Source of the DNA: Gammaproteobacteria bacterium
GTDB taxonomy: Bacteria; Pseudomonadota; Gammaproteobacteria; Pseudomonadales; Azotimanducaceae
DNA: 8,173 bases
Direction: 5' to 3'
Assembly: GCA_003476445.1 (NCBI GenBank)
Contig: DMUF01000113.1
Span: 1-8,173 of the forward strand
Below the pieces are notes generated by a model, which had not been told where the DNA came from, made no database searches, and worked only from the letters and a program-made list of their open reading frames with translations. The translations under genes and the position numbers were made by a program. Positions 1-6,472 of the stretch are shown here, one piece after another (the stretch's first letter is position 1; each line of letters begins with the position of its first letter).

Positions 1-133
1 TTGAGTATGGCGCCATAGTCCGGTAACTCTGTGACATATTCGTGAAGGGTTCATCAAGAAATTGTGCGCGGGTTCTCGTTCCCGGACCGCTGTGCCCCCA
101 CGCCTTCGCCGTGCGACGGTTTGTTCGACGCGT

Positions 134-1132
134 CTAGCTCAGCAACCGAACCAGATTTCGGGCGGCGGCTTCATCGGACAGGTTGTCCCGAGCGAACGTC
201 TTCGCCGCACTGCTGATGCGGTCGCGCAAAGTGTCGTCCTCGAGCAGTTCGGTCATCTTGCGACGCAGCGTTTCATGATCACCGGGATCGACAAAGATTC
301 CGGTGACTCCGTCTTCAATGTAATCGCTCGATCCCACGCAGCGGGTAACGATTGTCGCGAGACCGAGACGCATGGTGGTCACAAACGTGACCTGCCCTGC
401 CGCTGTTTTGGTGTCCTTGAGCGGCACGATATTCACGATCGCCCGCGCCATTATGGAGTTGCACTCCTGCAGGGTCAGGTTACTCAACTTGATCAGGTTG
501 GCACGATCCGGCAACCGGTCGAGAATATCCCTCTTCGCAACGATCACCAGCGGCACGTCAAAGCCTTCGTGCGCCTTGACCAGCGTTTCGTAGTCCCGAT
601 TCGCAGACCCCATGGCTGCCATGAATCGATCCGGCAAGGTGACCGAAGGATCGTTGGTCTCGACCTCAGCTCTTTGCAGCGGGAAGAAGACGAAACGTTC
701 CCTGGGGATGTTCAACCAGCGCGAGTACTCTTCGATCTCGCGCGATGAGTGCACGGCGAACCGGGACACACGCCTTAGCACGAAGCCCGCCAACAGCCCC
801 TTGTATCGATTGCCCACCGAACCGAGGTTGAAGTTCATCGCGACAATTCGCGTCCCTCGCCGCAGCCTTATCAGCGACAGCAGACTGACTACCAACGCCA
901 GCTGCGGAAATGAGGTGACAACACAATCAAACTCACGCGCGAGCGCGCGATTGGCGTAGCGGACCAACTGCAACCATTCCACAAGCGGCGTTACCGCTCC
1001 CCGCGCGTGCCAGGAGCGGTTATGAAACGGGTAAGCAGCCTTGGTGAACTTAAATCGACTATCCTCGCATGCGTTATCGATCCAGGTGTCCGTACTGGTT
1101 CTGAAGTACTGCGCGAGAACGAGTATTTTCAA
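134..1132 (-). CDS. Family-4-like (GT-B fold) glycosyltransferase, 332 aa
   Basis: Probable cytoplasmic or membrane-associated glycosyltransferase that moves a sugar from a nucleotide-sugar donor; donor and acceptor cannot be read from the sequence. The N-terminus MKILVLAQYF is a typical first strand of a GT-B fold. The C-terminal Rossmann half begins near residue 172 (MGSANRDYETLVKA) and holds the donor-site block at about 245-283, including SSDYIEDGVTGIFVDPGD. The usual EX7E pair is not seen: the position of the second Glu (normally LEAM) reads TTM at 252-254, as in some GT4 subgroups. I chose a TTG start at 1132 because a GGGAGT ribosome-binding site (1139-1144) lies 6 nt upstream. The frame stays open to 1234, but those 34 residues are arginine-rich and look non-coding. 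GTG at 1150 is an alternative. Base composition looks less GC-rich than the rest of the window, which may indicate transfer. The neighbouring kinase is divergent. Confidence 0.8.
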   Translation of the reverse strand: MKILVLAQYFRTSTDTWIDNACEDSRFKFTKAAYPFHNRSWHARGAVTPLVEWLQLVRYANRALAREFDCVVTSFPQLALVVSLLSLIRLRRGTRIVAMNFNLGSVGNRYKGLLAGFVLRRVSRFAVHSSREIEEYSRWLNIPRERFVFFPLQRAEVETNDPSVTLPDRFMAAMGSANRDYETLVKAHEGFDVPLVIVAKRDILDRLPDRANLIKLSNLTLQECNSIMARAIVNIVPLKDTKTAAGQVTFVTTMRLGLATIVTRCVGSSDYIEDGVTGIFVDPGDHETLRRKMTELLEDDTLRDRISSAAKTFARDNLSDEAAARNLVRLLS

Positions 1133-1272
1133 ATGGAGACTCCCGTGCACTTGCACCCGCAAACCCAACTCCGCCGATGAACGCGGCCGGCGGCGTCTTG
1201 AAGCCACATGACTCCTGACTTCCAGTCTAGACAAACATTTTCAATCGAACGCTCTTTTGCGATGAAACCCTA

Positions 1273-2211
1273 GTGAATGCAGTCACCCGAGAGCCCAAAC
1301 GAGTTCTCGTTTGCGGAACACTCGCCTATGACGTCATCGGTCGCACACCGGACCGACTTCACACCGGCGTTCGCAATGTGAAGCTCGACGGGCTGCTCGA
1401 AGACTTTGGCGGCGGCGCCATGAACATGGCCTATACCCTGCGGCAGTTGGGGCACGAGCCCGTTACGCTTGCGTACGTGGGCGATGATTTTGCGCCCGCG
1501 TACGCCAATCACATGACGGCGGGAGACCTCAGAACCGATGGACTGGTCCACGTCACGGGAGCACTGTGCGCGCGGGGCATTACCCTGACCGATCCCGATG
1601 GCGAGCAATTCACCGCCTTTTTTCCCGGCCCGACAGGACTCGATCGGCTTGGCGCGGATATCGAGCACGTGTGTCGTCGCGAGACGTTCGACGCTGCGGT
1701 ACTGGCCACCGACCTTCCCGAGAAAACCGTGGCCGCGGCGGCTGCGCTGCGGGACATTCCACTGCGCATCTGGTGTCCGGGCCAGTACGCGCAGCACTTC
1801 AGCGCCGAGCAAGTTGCACCTCTCGTCGCGTGGGCTGACCTCATCATTCTGAACCGCTTCGAATGGCGGACCCTGTACCCCCTGGTAAAGCGCGGCGTCA
1901 TCGAACGTTTTACAACCCGAGGCAAACCGCGAAAACCTGGGGTCATTGTGACCCGCGGCGCAGGATCGGTCGTGATCTGGTCGCCCGGCGCAACCCGCAC
2001 CAGCGTGGCCGTTCCACCCGTAACGCGGTCCGCGCAACGCGATCCTACCGGCTGCGGCGACGCTCTAAGCGCCGGGGTGATTGCCGGGCTGGTCGAGCGG
2101 CTTCCGGTAACGCTCGCGGTGGAACGCGGTATCGCTGTTGCGCAACTCTGTCTGCAGCAACCGGGAACCCAGCACCATCTCAAGGATCTGCGCGATAGCA
2201 GACACGTCTGA
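1273..2211 (+). CDS. PfkB/ribokinase-family carbohydrate or nucleoside kinase, 312 aa
   Basis: ATP-dependent cytoplasmic kinase that phosphorylates a sugar or nucleoside. The N-terminal strand VLVCGTLAYDVIG (11-23) and the Gly-rich signature GGGAMNMAYTLRQLG (46-60) match PfkB signature 1. ILNRFEW (191-198) holds the N-x-x-E motif associated with Mg and phosphate binding. VTRGAGSVVI (226-235) and DPTGCGDALSAG (257-268) form the nucleotide and anion-hole block, with Asp263 as predicted catalytic base; the canonical form is D-T-x-G-A-G-D. The length is normal for the family. The GCGD variant and the FGGGAMNMAY block resemble bacterial adenosine-kinase-like members, but substrate assignment is inference. 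GTG at 1273 is the only plausible start, since no in-frame ATG precedes the first beta strand. No strong Shine-Dalgarno is visible, and the start overlaps the stop of a three-codon ATG AAA CCC TAG. It is divergent from the glycosyltransferase and convergent with uspA. Confidence 0.88.
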   Translation: MNAVTREPKRVLVCGTLAYDVIGRTPDRLHTGVRNVKLDGLLEDFGGGAMNMAYTLRQLGHEPVTLAYVGDDFAPAYANHMTAGDLRTDGLVHVTGALCARGITLTDPDGEQFTAFFPGPTGLDRLGADIEHVCRRETFDAAVLATDLPEKTVAAAAALRDIPLRIWCPGQYAQHFSAEQVAPLVAWADLIILNRFEWRTLYPLVKRGVIERFTTRGKPRKPGVIVTRGAGSVVIWSPGATRTSVAVPPVTRSAQRDPTGCGDALSAGVIAGLVERLPVTLAVERGIAVAQLCLQQPGTQHHLKDLRDSRHV

Positions 2212-2223
2212 TCGCTTTGAATC

Positions 2224-2250
2224 CGGCGACTGGCTGGAGCAGCCGACCCG
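2224..2250 (+). terminator. Weak hairpin downstream of the PfkB kinase
   Basis: GGCTG (2232-2236) and CAGCC (2240-2244) form a 5-bp stem with a GAG loop. It is flanked by CGG (2224-2226) and CCG (2248-2250), which could extend it across internal loops. It starts 13 nt after the kinase stop codon. There is no T-run, so an intrinsic terminator is only a weak possibility. Confidence 0.22.
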
Positions 2251-2264
2251 GGTTCATGGCAGCA

Positions 2265-2312
2265 ACGTCTACTGCTACGAACGTCTACTGCCACAAGCGT
2301 CTACTGCCACGT
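2265..2312. repeat. Three tandem 16-bp repeats
   Basis: Three contiguous units read ACGTCTACTGCTACGA (2265-2280), ACGTCTACTGCCACAA (2281-2296) and GCGTCTACTGCCACGT (2297-2312). All share a CGTCTACTGC core and differ at a few positions. A degraded fourth relative with CTACTG then CACG lies near 2325-2335. The repeats sit in the convergent 186-bp gap between the kinase and uspA and contain no spacers, so they are not CRISPR. The rest of the gap has no gene I can support. The repeats may be slippage-derived or a protein-binding array; function unknown. Confidence 0.75.
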
Positions 2313-2397
2313 GCCGCCATTGAGCTACTGGCACGGACCGAAGGGGAGCTGCCGGTGTATGCAAACGTACGGTCCGACCCGTCACCCTAGCGGGGTA

Positions 2398-2853
2398 TCA
2401 CTCCGTCTTTTCGAACGCCATGCGTACTGCAAGCACGTCGCAGGTGACGCCGTGAATGATGGCGTTGGCGGTCGATCCGAGCAGCAGTCCAAGCCCATGG
2501 CGCGCGTGCGTTCCCACCACGATCAGATCTGCACCGATGCGCGAGGCAAGCGCGCGCACATCCGCCGCCGGCGTGCCAAGAAAAACGTGCGCACGTGATT
2601 CGGGAATACCGTAGCGAGCACCGAGCGTGCGAATCTGCGCAATGGCCTGCTCAAGCGCCTGCTGCTCGAACGACACGCCGCCCATGGCGATAGGTGCCAT
2701 GTCGAGCGCTCCATAAACCTGAAGGATCGGTCGCACAACTGAGACCACAGACAAGGTGGCGCCACCCACTGCCGCAATATCGCGCGCCTTGTCGAGCACC
2801 TGAGCCGCTTCCTCGGACAAATCGACCGCAGCGAGCACATGGTGATAACCCAT
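2398..2853 (-). CDS. Universal stress protein, UspA family, single domain, 151 aa
   Basis: Small cytoplasmic alpha/beta nucleotide-binding-fold protein, expected to act as a dimer in stress or growth-arrest responses. The N-terminus MGYHHVLAAVDLSEEA carries the conserved first strand with Asp11. The C-terminal block VVGTHARHGLGLLLGSTANAIIHG (112-135) is the ATP-loop region of the common GSHGRHGLALLLGST type. The second glycine of the G-2X-G motif is Ala117, while Gly126-Ser127 are kept. ATP binding is therefore likely but not certain. Length is typical. The ATG at 2853 is chosen because TAAGGA lies about 8 nt upstream and because homology starts there; the longer open frame up to 2988 is arginine-rich and does not look like Usp. 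It is divergent from the cytochrome gene with 164 bp between start codons, so co-regulation from a shared promoter region is plausible. Confidence 0.93.
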   Translation of the reverse strand: MGYHHVLAAVDLSEEAAQVLDKARDIAAVGGATLSVVSVVRPILQVYGALDMAPIAMGGVSFEQQALEQAIAQIRTLGARYGIPESRAHVFLGTPAADVRALASRIGADLIVVGTHARHGLGLLLGSTANAIIHGVTCDVLAVRMAFEKTE

Positions 2854-3017
2854 GACATGATCCTTACGTCGTTTTCCGCACGCTAACGCGAGCAGCGAAC
2901 GCCGATATATCCGCACTTTCCCTGAACAGCTGATTGGGAAAGCCGTGGAAACTACCGAGTATCTCCCACCCGCCGGGCAGGAGAACATGGCTGATCGTGA
3001 GGTTCTTGGGTGCTGTG
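2854..3017. promoter_or_regulatory. Divergent promoter region between uspA and the cytochrome gene
   Basis: This 164-bp gap must hold promoters for both divergent genes. The most AT-rich and symmetric spot is GATATATC (2904-2911), a perfect 8-bp palindrome inside the near-palindrome GCCGATATATCCGC (2901-2914). It could be a -10 element in either direction or an operator core, but I find no convincing -35 at proper spacing on either strand. I find no TTGAT-N4-ATCAA (FNR/Anr) site. Boundaries are simply the two chosen start codons. Confidence 0.35.
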
Positions 3018-5459
3018 ATGCCCACAGTTCCGTTCATCGCTCGACCACGCCTTGATGCTTTGCCGAGGGCGTTCCCGCGTGGTCTGCTCATGGTCCTTGC
3101 GCTACTGCCGCTGCTGGCACCGCGGGCAACCCTCGCAGACGAGCAGGGCGCGGACGCCGATCATCCAGGATACGCGCGCTACATCGAAACCTGCGCCCGC
3201 TGTCACCAGCCCGACGGAGCGGGTCTCCCCGGGCTGTATCCACGTCTGAATAGCGCACCACATCTCTGGGTCGATCGCAGTCGGGCGATCCGCGCCGTGC
3301 TGAGTGGGCGCACGGGCCCGCTGGAGTCGGCGGACAGACATTTCGATCACACCATGCCCAACCACGGTCACCTGGCAAACGAGGTAGTCGCGGAAACGCT
3401 GAGTTTTCTGCAGGACGCATGGGGGCCCGGTGGCGCCGCGTTCACCGCGGAGGAAGTGGCCTCTGTGCGTCTGGCGGTGCTTGCTGCGTCCGACCGCGCT
3501 CACGGCGCGCCGGAGGATCTCGTTACCCTGCCTGCGCCGCTTGCATCGATGCCGGGAACCCGGCAGGTCACCAGCGGCGGACCCGCACTGAGCACCGAGG
3601 AATTCGCAACCGCCCAGGCACTCTATTACGGTCACTGCACCGGGTGTCACGGTGTCATGCGCGAGGGCACCGCAGGCAACCCACTCACGCCGGAGGTCAT
3701 GCAGAATCGCGGCACTGAGTACCTGCGCGAGCGCATCAGCTACGGCATGTCCACCGGCATGCCAGCGTGGGGAACCGACGCCGTTCTGGAAGGCGACGAG
3801 ATCGATCTGCTTGCGCGCTTCCTGCAGCATCCGGTGCCAGAGCCACCGGATATGGATCTGCAGCAGATCCGCGACAGCTGGCGCCTACAAAAGACCCGTG
3901 CGGAACGAATACAGACTCCGCCGTTGGATGACTATCTTCGCAACCTGTTCGTCGTCGCCCTGCACGACATCGGCCAGGTGGCGTTCATCGACGGCAAATC
4001 CCGCACCGTGATCGGCACCGTCGAGGTCGGGCAAAGCCCTCACGAGATGAGCGCATCGGCCAGCGGACGCTATCTTTATGTCATCTGCCGGGACGGCACC
4101 CTGAGCCAGATCGATCTCTGGTCCTCACCGCCCGAGAAGGTTGCCTCGGTTCGAATCGGATACGAGGCGCGCGCGGTCGCGGCAAGCGCGTTCCCCGTTC
4201 AGACGGACGCGGCGGTGCTGGCAGGCGCCTACTGGCCGCCTCAGCTCGTCCTGCTGGACGGCACGACTCTCGAGCCCCTCACTCTGCTATCGACGCGCAA
4301 TAAGCCAAGGCCCGGTCACCCCTACCATCCGGAGCCTCGGGTCAGCGACATCGTCGCCTCGCAATCGGCACCGATGTTCATTGCCAGTATCCGGGAAACC
4401 GGCGAATTCGCGCTCGTCGATCATGCGCGGCTCACGGAGGCGCCGATGCGCAGGGTCGATACCGTGCGGGATCTTCGCGGCGGGCACTGGGCGCTCGATC
4501 AGCGCCACCTCCTGGTCCCTGCAGACAGTCAGGCGATCGCCGTGCTCGACAGCGTGACCGGTACGCTCATCGCCGAGATTCCGGCGCCCGTGGTCGGCGC
4601 CAGCGCAGGCACGAGCTACATGCACCGCACGCTGGGCCCGGTATGGGTCACGGCGGGTATGCGTGGCAACGAACTTATCGCCATCGGGACCGATCCAGCG
4701 CAGCACCCGGAGCTGGCCTGGAAAATAGCCGCGCGCGCGCCCAGCTCAGCCCCTGGAACACTGTTCCTGACGACACATACCGCACGCCCGGATCTCTGGC
4801 TCGACACCCCGCTCGCCCGCGATCCTCTGGCGGCGGGCAGCCTGACGGTCTTTGCAAAGGACGCGCTAGAGGCCGGCTTCGAGACGTTGCCCGTAGCCCG
4901 TTGGTCTGGCCTCGAATCGGGACCGCGACGGGCCTTGCAGCCCACCTTTGATGCTGACGGCAATGAAGTCTGGTCCCTCGTATGGAATCCCCAGGATGAG
5001 CCCTCTGCTATCGTCATCATCGACGCCGCCACACGTGCGCCCCGCGCTGTCCTTCACGACCCGCGCCTGATCACCCCAACTCGGCTCTATCGCGTGGGCG
5101 CTCTCATCGATGCGACACGGGGCGACGCAGTTGGTACACGCGGCGGACAGATGTTTGCTGAGTTATGTGCCAATTGCCACGGCCCCTATGGCGCAGGGGA
5201 TGGACCGCTCGCAGCCTCGCAAGCGGTGACACTCAAGGACCTGCGCGATCTTGCACGGCGCAGCGAAGGTGTCTTTCCGCGCGACTTCGTGATCGAGATC
5301 ATCGATGGTCGGGCGTTCCGCAGCGCCCACGGTCCGGAAGGCATGCCCGTCTGGGGCGCTGAGCTTCTTCGGGACGCGCCGCTCGATCGCCGCGCAGAAG
5401 ACCAGGTGACCGGTTGGATCGAAGCGTTGGCGGATCATCTCGCGCGCATTCAGCGCTAA
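3018..5459 (+). CDS. Exported multidomain cytochrome: c - c - cytochrome d1 (NirS-like) - c, 813 aa
   Basis: Predicted periplasmic electron-transfer or oxidoreductase protein with three covalent c hemes and one heme-d1-type propeller. A Sec signal with hydrophobic core GLLMVLALLPLLAP (22-35) likely ends at ATLA-DEQ (40/41). Heme c1 has CARCH (59-63) and likely axial Met113. Heme c2 has CTGCH (207-211) and Met248 in GMPAWG, and starts the NirS-like part. The d1 propeller spans about 305-698, with NirS-type blocks GRYLYVICRDG (350-360), IDLW (365-368), GAYWPPQ (403-409), YHPEPRV (436-442), GPVW (540-543), IGTDP (556-560) and DPRLITPT (681-688). Heme c3 has CANCH (717-721) and Met776 in GMPVWG. 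Proximal d1 ligand His342 is kept. By a recalled alignment with Pseudomonas aeruginosa NirS, distal His327 and His369 correspond to Leu486 and Gly527. NirS has a single c domain, so this is an enlarged form. ATG 3018 is chosen because it gives a normal signal peptide; TTG 2934 extends the frame implausibly. No strong Shine-Dalgarno is seen. NirS activity is doubtful; a NirN-like or other d1 function is an alternative. Confidence 0.9.
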   Translation: MPTVPFIARPRLDALPRAFPRGLLMVLALLPLLAPRATLADEQGADADHPGYARYIETCARCHQPDGAGLPGLYPRLNSAPHLWVDRSRAIRAVLSGRTGPLESADRHFDHTMPNHGHLANEVVAETLSFLQDAWGPGGAAFTAEEVASVRLAVLAASDRAHGAPEDLVTLPAPLASMPGTRQVTSGGPALSTEEFATAQALYYGHCTGCHGVMREGTAGNPLTPEVMQNRGTEYLRERISYGMSTGMPAWGTDAVLEGDEIDLLARFLQHPVPEPPDMDLQQIRDSWRLQKTRAERIQTPPLDDYLRNLFVVALHDIGQVAFIDGKSRTVIGTVEVGQSPHEMSASASGRYLYVICRDGTLSQIDLWSSPPEKVASVRIGYEARAVAASAFPVQTDAAVLAGAYWPPQLVLLDGTTLEPLTLLSTRNKPRPGHPYHPEPRVSDIVASQSAPMFIASIRETGEFALVDHARLTEAPMRRVDTVRDLRGGHWALDQRHLLVPADSQAIAVLDSVTGTLIAEIPAPVVGASAGTSYMHRTLGPVWVTAGMRGNELIAIGTDPAQHPELAWKIAARAPSSAPGTLFLTTHTARPDLWLDTPLARDPLAAGSLTVFAKDALEAGFETLPVARWSGLESGPRRALQPTFDADGNEVWSLVWNPQDEPSAIVIIDAATRAPRAVLHDPRLITPTRLYRVGALIDATRGDAVGTRGGQMFAELCANCHGPYGAGDGPLAASQAVTLKDLRDLARRSEGVFPRDFVIEIIDGRAFRSAHGPEGMPVWGAELLRDAPLDRRAEDQVTGWIEALADHLARIQR

Positions 5460-5467
5460 GCAAAGAG

Positions 5468-5495
5468 CTGCCGCGTCGGGTGCAGAAGCGGGCAG
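5468..5495 (+). terminator. Hairpin just after the cytochrome gene
   Basis: CTGCCGC (5468-5474) pairs with GCGGGCAG (5488-5495), a 7-bp stem with one bulged G and a 13-nt loop. It begins 9 nt after the cytochrome stop codon. No T-tract follows, so it may be an mRNA-stabilising or partial-termination hairpin between the cytochrome and the downstream Usp gene rather than a full terminator. Confidence 0.3.
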
Positions 5496-5513
5496 AATGT
5501 CCGCAGTCGACAC

Positions 5514-5528
5514 ACGGCGTCACGCCGT
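5514..5528. promoter_or_regulatory. 15-bp odd palindrome upstream of the tandem usp gene
   Basis: ACGGCGT and ACGCCGT flank a single central C. The element ends 19 nt before the ATG at 5548 and just upstream of its ribosome-binding site. Its position and symmetry would suit an operator or a short mRNA stem; nothing else shows which. Confidence 0.3.
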
Positions 5529-5534
5529 CGCAGT

Positions 5535-5543
5535 GAGAGGAGG
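5535..5543 (+). promoter_or_regulatory. Strong ribosome-binding site fixing the usp start at 5548
   Basis: GAGAGGAGG lies 4 nt before ATG 5548. It is the best Shine-Dalgarno in the window and decides against the in-frame ATG at 5497, whose extra 17 residues show no Usp similarity. Confidence 0.8.
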
Positions 5544-5547
5544 TTCC

Positions 5548-6450
5548 ATGCGTACCCTGAAACGGATCGTGGTCGCCAACGACGGACTCGACGGACTGCC
5601 CGTCGCGCTTGCCAAAGCAGCGCGACTTGAGCACTACACGGGCGCTGCGATCGAGGTGATCTCGGTCACCTGGGATCCGGTTGCTGAAGAGCCGTCGTCC
5701 GTTTTGCCTGAGCAGGATCGGATTCAGCTGATTGAGGCGCTGAAAGCGGGGGAACGTCAGGGGCTGCGAACGCTCACTGAGCCCCTGTCGCCCAAGGTGG
5801 CGGAACTCACCACACAGGTGCTCTGGCACAAGTCGGCGAGCGAAGCCATCGTCGACCACCTCGAGCGGACTCACGCGGATCTTCTGATCAAACCGGTCGA
5901 GGATCATCACGATCTGAAGGATCTGCTGCGCACACCGCTCGACTGGCAGCTGATGCGCACCGCGCCTTGCGCGGTCCTGATTTCCCGCGGAGCGGACTGG
6001 TCAAACGCGGCCTGCGTACTCGCAGCCATCGATGCGCTCGACGTTCGCCACGCGAAGCTGACGCATGCGGTGCTCGAAACCGCTGCCCTGCTGGCAGAGG
6101 CGCTGGGGCTGCCGCTGCACGTTGGTTGCGCTTACCCAACACTGGGGCAGACCACCGGCGCGCTGCAGGCGGCTGATGACTACGCCGGCATCAAAGCCGA
6201 CATGCGCGCCCACCGCGAACGCGCCATGGCGCACTGGGCGGACGAAGTCGGTGTGACCTGCGCTGGATCCCACGTGATGGAAGGACGCCCGGCGGTTGCG
6301 ATGGCGGAGCTCGCTCTAAAACTGGGAGCCAGCGTCACCGTGATCGGAACGGCAGCACGCAGCGGACTGGGAAAGCTGGTGCTTGGTAACACGTCCGAGA
6401 GCCTGCTGGCGCGCCTACCGGGCGACGTGGTCACCGTATCTGCTCCCTAA
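5548..6450 (+). CDS. Tandem-domain universal stress protein, UspE-like, 300 aa
   Basis: Cytoplasmic protein of two fused Usp domains, laid out like E. coli UspE. Domain 1 (about 4-147) starts KRIVVANDG and ends with DLLRTPLDWQLMRTAPCAVLISRG (125-148). This matches the UspE pattern of F-T-P-T-D-W-H-L-L-R and lacks a glycine-rich ATP loop. Domain 2 (about 156-300) starts VLAAIDALD and holds VIGTAARSGLGKLVLGNTSE (265-284), the UspE-type loop ending G-N-T, with Ala270 in place of the second G of the G-2X-G motif. Length is close to the UspE norm of roughly 315. It lies 88 bp downstream of the cytochrome gene in the same direction and is probably co-transcribed with it, although a hairpin and a palindrome lie between. 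Usp genes clustered with anaerobic respiratory genes are a known pattern, which fits the context. Family assignment is firm; cellular role is inference. Confidence 0.92.
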   Translation: MRTLKRIVVANDGLDGLPVALAKAARLEHYTGAAIEVISVTWDPVAEEPSSVLPEQDRIQLIEALKAGERQGLRTLTEPLSPKVAELTTQVLWHKSASEAIVDHLERTHADLLIKPVEDHHDLKDLLRTPLDWQLMRTAPCAVLISRGADWSNAACVLAAIDALDVRHAKLTHAVLETAALLAEALGLPLHVGCAYPTLGQTTGALQAADDYAGIKADMRAHRERAMAHWADEVGVTCAGSHVMEGRPAVAMAELALKLGASVTVIGTAARSGLGKLVLGNTSESLLARLPGDVVTVSAP

Positions 6451-6472
6451 ACCTCCAATGTTCGCGAGGGTA

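Noticed and set aside
6..17. 12-bp perfect palindrome TATGGCGCCATA
   Set aside because: Short, isolated at the window edge and with no promoter or gene near enough to give it meaning.
62..748. 228-codon plus-strand frame opposite the glycosyltransferase
   Set aside because: Its translation has no family features, and the opposite strand encodes a recognisable GT-B protein.
1270..2294. Minus-strand frames opposite the PfkB kinase
   Set aside because: They overlap a gene with clear PfkB motifs and show no domain of their own.
2265..2312. CRISPR array
   Set aside because: Units are only 16 bp, contiguous and without spacers.
2334..2376. Inverted repeat CGGACCG / CGGTCCG as a terminator
   Set aside because: Seven pairs across a 29-nt loop with no T-run is weak and may be chance.
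2934..3017. TTG start at 2934 for the cytochrome
   Set aside because: The 28 extra residues are not signal-like and would push the hydrophobic segment too far from the N-terminus.
2854..3017. FNR/Anr box for the cytochrome
   Set aside because: I looked for TTGAT-N4-ATCAA and close variants and found none.
3102..3830. Long open frame on the minus strand inside the cytochrome gene
   Set aside because: It is antisense to strongly supported heme-c domains and has no recognisable domain. Long antisense frames are common in GC-rich DNA.
3018..5459. Naming the large gene nirS (nitrite reductase)
   Set aside because: The core aligns with NirS, but two distal histidines seem absent and two extra c domains are present. 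A plain nirS label would overstate the function.
5497..5547. Start at ATG 5497 for the tandem Usp
   Set aside because: GAGAGGAGG just before ATG 5548 and the Usp homology boundary both favour the later start.
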